Positions 16,115 through 20,360 of a DNA stretch of 20,360 nt are shown here, in pieces. A program made the position numbers and the translations under genes. The number at the start of each line of letters is the position of its first letter. Position 1 is the stretch's first letter. The stretch is taken from contig URBP01000034.1 in the NCBI GenBank assembly GCA_900546105.1, positions 1-20,360 on the forward strand. Reading direction: 5' to 3'. Origin of the DNA: an uncultured Collinsella sp. (GTDB lineage Bacteria > Actinomycetota > Coriobacteriia > Coriobacteriales > Coriobacteriaceae). Under the pieces are notes generated by a model that saw only the letters and a program-made list of their open reading frames with translations, was not told where the DNA came from and searched no databases.

Positions 16115-16927
16115 ATGTTGTTGTGTCCCGTTTGCCATAAGCCATTGGTGGACGACGAGCGCGGTGCTGCATGCGCGGGCGGACACCGGTTTGACCGTGC
16201 GCGCGAGGGCTATCTATATTTGCTGCGCTCGTCCAAGAGCGGCGACTCCATGGGCGATCCCAAGTCGCAGGCACGCAGCCGTCGTGACTTTCTGAACCGT
16301 GGATACTACGCGCCGTTGCGCGATGCGATGGTCGAGCTGGTGCGCAAACAGGTGTCTGGACGTGCAACGTCTGCAGGCGTCCCCATGACCTTGCTCGATA
16401 TTTGCTGCGGCGAGGGCTACTACACTAGCGCCATGGGTGCGGTGCCGGACGTGGATGCTTACGGTTTCGACCTGGGCAAGGAGATGGTGCGCCTGGCCGC
16501 CAAGCGCGGCGATGCGACCTACTTTGTGGCCAATATGAAGGACATCCCCGTGGCCGATGGCGCCTTCGATATGGTGACCGAGCTCTTCGCTCCCTTTAAC
16601 GAGCGCGAGTTTGCCCGCGTGCTGGCGCCCGAGGGCTCGCTCTATACCGTGGTGCCGGGTGCCCGTCATCTGTTTGGGCTCAAGGAGGTGCTCTACGACA
16701 CGCCATATCTCAATGACGAGAAGCAGCCGAAGACTACTGAGCTCGAGTTGGTCGGAACGCAGCGGGTGTCTGCGAACATTACGCTTCAGACCCAGGCTGA
16801 CATCGAGGCGGTGTTCCAGATGACGCCGTACTACTACCGCACGCGCCCCGCCGACAAAGAGCGCCTGGCAAACCTGGACACCCTTCAAACCGACATCGAC
16901 TTCATCATCGCCGAGTACCGCCACTAA
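16115..16927 (+). CDS. rlmA: 23S rRNA (guanine-N1)-methyltransferase, RlmA family
   Basis: The 270-residue protein begins with the family's zinc site CPVC (C4, C7), C20 and H24 (AACAGGHRFDRAREGY), followed by the RlmA hallmark GDSMGDPKSQARSRRDFLNRGYY at 43-65. The methyl-donor site is LLDICCGEGYY at 93-103. RlmA enzymes methylate G745 (Gram-negatives) or G748 (Gram-positives, also called RlmAII/TlrB) in helix 35 of 23S rRNA; the latter affects binding of tylosin-type macrolides. Which position is modified cannot be told by eye. ATG 16115 follows AAGGAG. The gene is single, with its own promoter and terminator. Confidence 0.88.
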   Translation: MLLCPVCHKPLVDDERGAACAGGHRFDRAREGYLYLLRSSKSGDSMGDPKSQARSRRDFLNRGYYAPLRDAMVELVRKQVSGRATSAGVPMTLLDICCGEGYYTSAMGAVPDVDAYGFDLGKEMVRLAAKRGDATYFVANMKDIPVADGAFDMVTELFAPFNEREFARVLAPEGSLYTVVPGARHLFGLKEVLYDTPYLNDEKQPKTTELELVGTQRVSANITLQTQADIEAVFQMTPYYYRTRPADKERLANLDTLQTDIDFIIAEYRH

Positions 16928-16932
16928 CCTAC

Positions 16933-16974
16933 CAAAAAGGGACAGGTTTATTTTGGCAGGTTTTACCTGGTCAA
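16933..16974. repeat. REP-like remnant with GGGACAGGTTT
   Basis: Just after the methyltransferase stop, GGGACAGGTTTATTTTGGCA contains CAGGTTT twice (16943 and 16957 region), with a small AGGT-TTT-ACCT hairpin at the end. It resembles the dispersed GGGAC-type elements elsewhere in the window but is too degenerate to align fully. Confidence 0.35.
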
Positions 16975-16978
16975 ACGT

Positions 16979-17016
16979 AAAGGGCCGACCGCGTTGCTGC
17001 GCGATCGGCCCTTTTT
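16979..17016 (+). terminator. Intrinsic terminator after rlmA, probably bidirectional
   Basis: A 10-bp stem (16979-16988 with 17005-17014), one mismatch, then four further pairs (CGCG) ends in TTTTT. On the minus strand it would also serve the convergent membrane-protein gene, though with a shorter T run. Confidence 0.85.
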
Positions 17017-17057
17017 AGTTGCTTGGCTGCAGGGAATTGTGGGGGGGGGACAGGTGA

Positions 17058-17459
17058 CTACAGGCGGTCCTTGTTCTCGGCCTTAACGGCGTGCGCCTGC
17101 TGAACAAAGAACAGGTCGTAGACCACGATGACAAAGGCGCCATAGTTGATGGCGTCGCCGCCAAACGCGGGAAGCGTGAGCACGGCCTGCGCAATCGTGG
17201 CGAGTGCGGCAACGATGCCGAGCTTAAACGCGCCATCCACCTGCGAGGGCTTGTTGGCGCCCTTGATGCCCGCAACACCTGCGGCGAGATCGATGAGGCC
17301 CTTGGCGACAAGCACGACCGTGGCGAGCATGGCGTTCGGCCCGTAGGTGGACTCGAACTTGCCGGTCGCGATGCCGGCGATTCCAATGACGAGACTGGCG
17401 ATGCCCAGAACAAAATAAATCAGGGCAAGGATTTTGAGTGTCTTGCGAGCGGCGCTCAT
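17058..17459 (-). CDS. Four-helix membrane protein of unknown function
   Basis: The 133-residue protein is not recognised. It has four hydrophobic helices at about 9-31, 43-66, 78-97 and 104-120, rich in Ala, Gly and Val, with a short charged tail (VKAENKDRL). Helix spacing and the GIKGANKP turn after helix 2 recall small integral membrane families, but no known motif is present. The start at 17459 is preferred because AAAGGA precedes it and helix 1 begins soon after; the frame runs open to 17708 upstream without a ribosome binding site. A -10-like TACAAT lies upstream on the same strand (17528-17533), and a GC hairpin sits just before the ribosome binding site. Confidence 0.7.
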   Translation of the reverse strand: MSAARKTLKILALIYFVLGIASLVIGIAGIATGKFESTYGPNAMLATVVLVAKGLIDLAAGVAGIKGANKPSQVDGAFKLGIVAALATIAQAVLTLPAFGGDAINYGAFVIVVYDLFFVQQAHAVKAENKDRL

Positions 17460-17477
17460 AACTGGTCCTTTCGATGC

Positions 17478-17533
17478 GGGCGCGGTGAATCTGTCGCGCC
17501 CAGGTTGCGGCATATATGGTGAAGCACATTGTA
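17478..17533 (-). promoter_or_regulatory. Leader of the four-helix membrane protein gene: -10 box and GC hairpin
   Basis: On the minus strand TACAAT (17533-17528) is followed by a perfect 7-bp hairpin, GGGCGCG with CGCGCCC (17501-17495 and 17484-17478, 10-base loop). The hairpin ends about 5 bases before the AAAGGA site, so it might influence translation. No -35 was found. The rest of the gap up to 17690 shows no further feature. Confidence 0.35.
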
Positions 17534-17690
17534 GTTCAACGCGGCGATGCATGCGCCTGAAAGCGACTCTTGCCTGTGCGGTCCAACCTTTCAAAAAGGA
17601 AAGCTGGACGTAAGCCAAATCGATGGCAGCGTATGCGCGGCGCTGCGATGATGAGGCCATGGTAAGAGCTGGACCGAAGGAGGAGCCGTG

Positions 17691-17831
17691 ATGTACGGAG
17701 CCAAGCAAGTGCGTGAGCCGCGTTCGTTAGGAAGGCGTATGGGCGATTCCGTGATCGCTGCCGTGTGCACGGGATTGATGGCGGTGCTTTGCATTGGGAT
17801 GCTGTGGACCATGTCGCGTGTGGGACAATAG
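17691..17831 (+). CDS. Small 46-residue single-helix membrane protein
   Basis: A short reading frame begins ATG TAC GGA with the strong site GAAGGAGGAG just upstream (17675-17684). The peptide has a basic N-terminus (KQVREPRSLGRR at 5-16), one membrane helix (about 20-40, VIAAVCTGLMAVLCIGMLW) and ends SRVGQ. This positive-inside pattern and the consensus ribosome binding site argue for a real small membrane protein, which gene callers would usually skip. It lies 63 bases upstream of the RsmJ-like gene on the same strand, and its stop overlaps that gene's -10. Function is unknown; it could alternatively be a leader peptide. Confidence 0.6.
   Translation: MYGAKQVREPRSLGRRMGDSVIAAVCTGLMAVLCIGMLWTMSRVGQ
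17821..17829 (+). promoter_or_regulatory. Extended -10 promoter for the RsmJ-like gene
   Basis: TGGGACAAT is identical to the element at 3515-3523. It overlaps the last codons of the small membrane protein gene and lies 65 bases before ATG 17895. Confidence 0.45.
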
Positions 17832-17894
17832 CGGACGGTTGGGTGCCAACTGAGGTGGCGCTCACGTATTCGTTTTGTTTGCTAAGGAGTGTCC

Positions 17895-18599
17895 ATGGGC
17901 GTCGTCGATCCCTTTTCTGTTGCTCGGGCTGCTGGGCTCGAGCTCGTGCGGACGTCCGAGGGCCTCACGCTCACCGATGGCACGATGGAGCTGCGTGCCG
18001 ATTTTGGCCGCATGCTTCCGCGGCTCAAGCAGGGTCGTCTGCAGCAAGAGCTGCTGGTAAAGGTTGCGCGCACAAAGGGCGTCGAGCGCCCATGGGCGAT
18101 TGACGCCACGGCAGGCTTTGGCGAGGATTCGCTGCTGCTGGCTGCCGCGGGTTTTGCGGTCGATTTGTATGAGCAGGATTGCGTGATCGCGGCGCTCCTC
18201 AAGGATGCTTTGGATCGCGCGGCAGATGATCCGGCGCTTGCGACAGCCGTGGCGCGCATGCGCTTACATGCGGGCGAGGACAGCATTGCCGGCCTTCGCC
18301 ATACAGCTGAGCTGATCGGGCAGGGCGAGCTCACCGCTCCCGACGTGGTGTATCTGGACCCCATGTTTCCCGGGCGCACCAAGAGCGCGGCGGTGAAAAA
18401 GAAGTTCCAACTCTTGCACCATCTGGAACAGCCGTGCGCCGATGAGGAGTCGCTGGTCGAAGCTGCGCTTGCGGTGCGCCCGCGCAAGGTCGTTATCAAG
18501 CGGCCGGTGAAGGGGCCGCTGCTTGCCGGCGTTAAGCCGAGCTATCAACTTGCGGGCAAGGCCGTTCGCTACGATGTTTTGGTGCCGCCGCGCCCGTAG
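17895..18599 (+). CDS. RsmJ-like 16S rRNA (guanine-N2)-methyltransferase
   Basis: The 234-residue SAM-dependent methyltransferase has the RsmJ (DUF548/YhiQ) motifs DATAGFGEDSLLLAAAG at 70-86 (methyl-donor loop), YLDPMFPGRTKSAAVKKK at 153-170 (catalytic region) and VVIKRPVKGPLL at 199-210. E. coli RsmJ makes m2G1516 in 16S rRNA; the same product is inferred here. The length is slightly below the E. coli protein. ATG 17895 follows AAGGAG by 6 bases; a GTG at 17889 overlaps that site and is unlikely. The family is best known from gammaproteobacteria, so its presence in what looks like an actinobacterial genome deserves attention. Convergent with the Cys-rich small protein. Confidence 0.85.
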   Translation: MGVVDPFSVARAAGLELVRTSEGLTLTDGTMELRADFGRMLPRLKQGRLQQELLVKVARTKGVERPWAIDATAGFGEDSLLLAAAGFAVDLYEQDCVIAALLKDALDRAADDPALATAVARMRLHAGEDSIAGLRHTAELIGQGELTAPDVVYLDPMFPGRTKSAAVKKKFQLLHHLEQPCADEESLVEAALAVRPRKVVIKRPVKGPLLAGVKPSYQLAGKAVRYDVLVPPRP

Positions 18600-18647
18600 C
18601 TTGCGTGCGATGGTTGGCGCTCCGTCAACACCGTGCCGATGCGGGGT

Positions 18648-18944
18648 CTATTTCCAAGGGTGCGACGTCAGATGCCACCCGCCACAGTATTCGCATTTGT
18701 AGCAGGCTAAACCACGCCGCCCGCGGTTTTCGCAGTCGGCCATAACGGCCTCGGCCTCGGCGCGTGTGTCGTACCGGTTTTTGCGCTCGCACGACTTATA
18801 GCGCCAAGCCTCATCGCGCTCGGCGTCCAGGGCGTCGCGGCGCTCGTCCTCGCGCGCAAACAGGTCGCTCATATCGCCGCCGGTGGCAGCGCCCAAAAAC
18901 TCGCTTTTGGCCTTTGACCAGGCGGCTCGCTTTTTGCTTCCCAT
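18648..18944 (-). CDS. Small Cys-rich protein with a CxxC...CGGWHLT motif
   Basis: The 98-residue protein is highly charged, with a basic start (GSKKRAAWSKAKSEF), an acidic-to-basic middle, and a C-terminal CYKCEYCGGWHLTSHP at 81-96. C84, C87 and H91, perhaps with C81, form a likely zinc-binding knuckle; C52 and C71 are further candidates. The CGGWHLT ending is seen in small uncharacterised bacterial and phage proteins, but no function is known to me. The start follows AAGGAG. It is divergent from the GNAT gene with a 76-base gap holding an inverted repeat. Confidence 0.75.
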   Translation of the reverse strand: MGSKKRAAWSKAKSEFLGAATGGDMSDLFAREDERRDALDAERDEAWRYKSCERKNRYDTRAEAEAVMADCENRGRRGLACYKCEYCGGWHLTSHPWK

Positions 18945-18969
18945 CCGCTCCTTGCCCTTTCCAAACGCT

Positions 18970-18997
18970 GGTATGATTGCTCAATCAAAGTGATACC
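18970..18997. promoter_or_regulatory. Inverted repeat and -10 in the divergent Cys-rich/GNAT gap
   Basis: GGTAT (18970-18974) pairs with ATACC (18993-18997), and GATTG (18975-18979) with CAATC (18982-18986) inside. TATGAT (18972-18977) is a plausible -10 for the GNAT gene, 44 bases before its ATG, so a protein bound here could control it. No good -35 was found. Confidence 0.3.
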
Positions 18998-19020
18998 AAT
19001 AAACGTGAGGTCGCCGCGTG

Positions 19021-19509
19021 ATGATCAGAAAAACCCTCGATACCGACATTCCCGCCGTCATGGCTATCTATGACGCGGCCCGCGCCTTTATGCGCGCGCA
19101 TGGCAACGCCACGCAGTGGCCCGAGGGCACGCCTTCGGCCGAGCAGCTGGCTGCCGATATTGCCGCTGGTGGCAGTTACGTGTGCGAAGTCGACGGCCGC
19201 GTGGTGGCGACGTTTGCCTTTTTACCGGGTCCGGACGAGTGCTATGACGTGATTGAGGACGGTCAATGGCGCAGCGACACTCCGTATGCCGTGCTGCATC
19301 GCGTGGCATCCGACGGCACCGTGCACGGTATCGCGGCGGCGATGTTTGCCTTTGCCAAGGAATGCGCCGACCATCTGCGTATTGACACGCACGAGGACAA
19401 CTTGCCCATGCAGGGCGCCATCACCAAGGCCGGGTTTAAGCGCGCCGGTATCGTATATGTGTCGGACGGTACGCCGCGCGTTGCGTTCGACTGGCTGCGC
19501 GAGGCATAA
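19021..19509 (+). CDS. GNAT family N-acetyltransferase
   Basis: The 162-residue protein follows the GNAT plan: MIRKTLDTDIPAVMAIYDAARAF at the start (beta 1, alpha 1), YVCEVDGRVVATFAF at about 55-69, HRVASDGTVHGIAAAMFAFA at about 96-115 and the C-terminal LRIDTHEDNLPMQ...GFKRAGIVYV. The acetyl-CoA loop, normally RxxGxG/A, is degenerate (SDGTVHGIA), as in many uncharacterised members. Substrate is unknown. The start is ambiguous: GTG at 19018 and ATG at 19021 are adjacent in frame, and GTGAGGT lies 7-10 bases upstream; ATG is preferred. A strong terminator follows. Confidence 0.9.
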   Translation: MIRKTLDTDIPAVMAIYDAARAFMRAHGNATQWPEGTPSAEQLAADIAAGGSYVCEVDGRVVATFAFLPGPDECYDVIEDGQWRSDTPYAVLHRVASDGTVHGIAAAMFAFAKECADHLRIDTHEDNLPMQGAITKAGFKRAGIVYVSDGTPRVAFDWLREA

Positions 19510-19543
19510 GGGCCGAGTCACATACCAGCGTTTCATCGAAATG

Positions 19544-19570
19544 AAAATGGCCCCGCGTGGGGCCATTTTT
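19544..19570. terminator. Intrinsic terminator after the GNAT gene
   Basis: A perfect 11-bp stem (19544-19554 with 19559-19569), loop GCGT, ends in a five-T run on the plus strand. On the minus strand the stem is followed by TTTTCATTT, so it may also end transcription arriving from the right. Confidence 0.88.
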
Positions 19571-19813
19571 GGTAAAACGCGTCGTTGTGGGGCTCGCGTT
19601 GTTACCGCCCAGATGAGTCCGGGCGGACAAAAAGGGGAGGTGCCGGCTTTCGCAAGGCGCGAACCTACGAAAATCGCCGCGCGGCAACGCAGGGCGATGA
19701 GCTCGGTCGGGGGATAGGGCCCGCTTCGCCCGCCGGCCCGTAAATTGTATCATCCAGTGTGGAACGAGGATGCCCGTTGCCGCGTGCGATGGGCTTGCAA
19801 TAAGAGGAGAGCC
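19571..19813. other. GC-rich hairpin-rich gap, possible non-coding RNA or leader
   Basis: No convincing gene is present. Several hairpins can be drawn: CCGCCC/GGGCGG (19605-19610 and 19621-19626), CTT/AAG with GCC/GGC inside AGGT/ACCT (19638-19666), ATCGCC/GGCGAT (19673-19678 and 19693-19698) and GGGCC/GGCCC (19717-19721 and 19735-19739). On the minus strand TACAAT (19750-19745) could start a transcript of about 190 bases ending at the terminator at 19544-19570. On the plus strand the region could be a leader of the TetM-like gene. No known RNA family was recognised. Confidence 0.3.
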
Positions 19814-20360
19814 ATGTCGAAGCAAGCGGTCGTTGGAATCTTGGCGCATGTCGATGCCGGCAAGACCACGCTGGCCGAGGCCATGCTGTTCAACGCGGGT
19901 CGCATTCGCAAGCGCGGCCGCGTTGACGATGGCGATTCACACCTGGACACCAACGCGATCGAGCGCGAGCGTGGCATTACGATCTTCTCGTCGCAGGCCG
20001 TGCTCGACCATGGCGATACCCACGTCATGCTCGTGGATGCGCCGGGGCATGTCGATTTTTCTGCCGAGGCGGAGCGCACGCTGCGCGCACTCGACTACGC
20101 GATTTTGGTTGTGGGCGCCAATGACGGCGTGCAAGGGCACACCGAAACCCTGTGGCGCCTGCTTGCGCGCTATGACATCCCGACGTTCATCTTTATCAAC
20201 AAAATCGACTTGGAGCATCCCGGCCGCGATGTTTTGCTGGCACAACTTAGGCAGCGTCTTTCCGAGGGCTGCCTGGATGCCGGCGAACTGCTGGCGGGCG
20301 GCGCCGTTCAGGAGGACGCTGCTGCGTTGGACGAAGCGGCGCTCGAGGAGTTTCTTGAAG
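19814..20360 (+). CDS. TetM-like translational GTPase (EF-G/ribosomal protection family), 3' end beyond window
   Basis: The visible 182 residues are a GTPase domain: AHVDAGKTT at 11-19, switch I RERGITI at 51-57, DAPGHVDFSAEAERTL at 75-90 and NKID at 129-132. The wording is closer to ribosomal-protection proteins (TetM, TetO) and their chromosomal relatives than to EF-G, for example AHVDAGKTTLAEAML and the early position of the switch. After NKID the sequence enters the insertion region of the G domain. ATG 19814 follows AAGAGGAGA. It runs off the window at 20360, so tetracycline-protection features in domain IV cannot be examined. Many gut bacteria carry such genes as housekeeping paralogues, so resistance is not claimed. 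Confidence 0.85.
   Translation, partial: MSKQAVVGILAHVDAGKTTLAEAMLFNAGRIRKRGRVDDGDSHLDTNAIERERGITIFSSQAVLDHGDTHVMLVDAPGHVDFSAEAERTLRALDYAILVVGANDGVQGHTETLWRLLARYDIPTFIFINKIDLEHPGRDVLLAQLRQRLSEGCLDAGELLAGGAVQEDAAALDEAALEEFLE

Noticed and set aside
19436..19849. Open frame on the minus strand through the GNAT terminator and the gap
   Set aside because: It crosses a strong terminator and overlaps the GNAT gene and the TetM-like start; no ribosome binding site or motif supports it.

Overview
The window is GC-rich, gene-dense DNA from a bacterium. Its codon use, short gaps, strong AAGGAG-type ribosome binding sites and gene content fit the class Coriobacteriia, most likely a Collinsella-like gut actinobacterium. 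The genus is inferred from general familiarity and was not tested by a search. No phage, insertion sequence with a transposase, CRISPR array, rRNA or tRNA was seen.

Layout. 25-3351 (minus): a NimA-like flavin-fold protein downstream of a large hybrid sensor kinase with two periplasmic solute-binding-type sensor domains. 3438-5984 (plus): a long palindrome, then a small potassium channel, a LOG-family nucleotide hydrolase and a ClC-type channel/transporter. 6080-8060 (minus): a compact operon of a GntR/YtrA-type regulator, an ABC ATPase and an ABC permease, with a palindromic operator candidate upstream. 8185-8403: three hairpin-forming repeats at an exact 80-bp period, lying between the GntR operon and prfC. 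8539-11721 (plus): prfC with terminator, then a promoter, a preQ1-riboswitch-like leader, a VUT-family queuosine-precursor transporter and a short-chain dehydrogenase, closed by a terminator. 11772-13488 (minus): ung and an EamA/DMT transporter. 13647-14513 (plus): a LysR regulator divergent from the EamA gene. 14541-15923 (minus): a MATE exporter. 16115-16927 (plus): an RlmA-type 23S rRNA methyltransferase. 17058-17459 (minus): a four-helix membrane protein. 17691-18599 (plus): an unlisted-size 46-residue membrane peptide gene, then an RsmJ-like 16S rRNA methyltransferase. 18648-18944 (minus): a small Cys-rich protein. 19021-19509 (plus): a GNAT acetyltransferase. 19814 to the end (plus): the start of a TetM-like translational GTPase, cut by the window edge.

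How it fits together. Many genes touch translation: RF3, two rRNA methyltransferases, a TetM-like GTPase, and import of a tRNA-modification precursor. Others handle small molecules and ions (K+ channel, ClC, ABC, DMT and MATE transporters). These are mostly ordinary single genes or two- to three-gene units, not one island.

The non-coding DNA is the most unusual part. The 80-bp hairpin array shows a compensatory base-pair change in its third unit. Two loci share a REP-like element next to a near-identical extended -10 promoter. A preQ1-like leader precedes the VUT gene. A hairpin covers the ribosome binding site of the EamA gene. A GC-rich hairpin-rich gap lies before the TetM-like gene.
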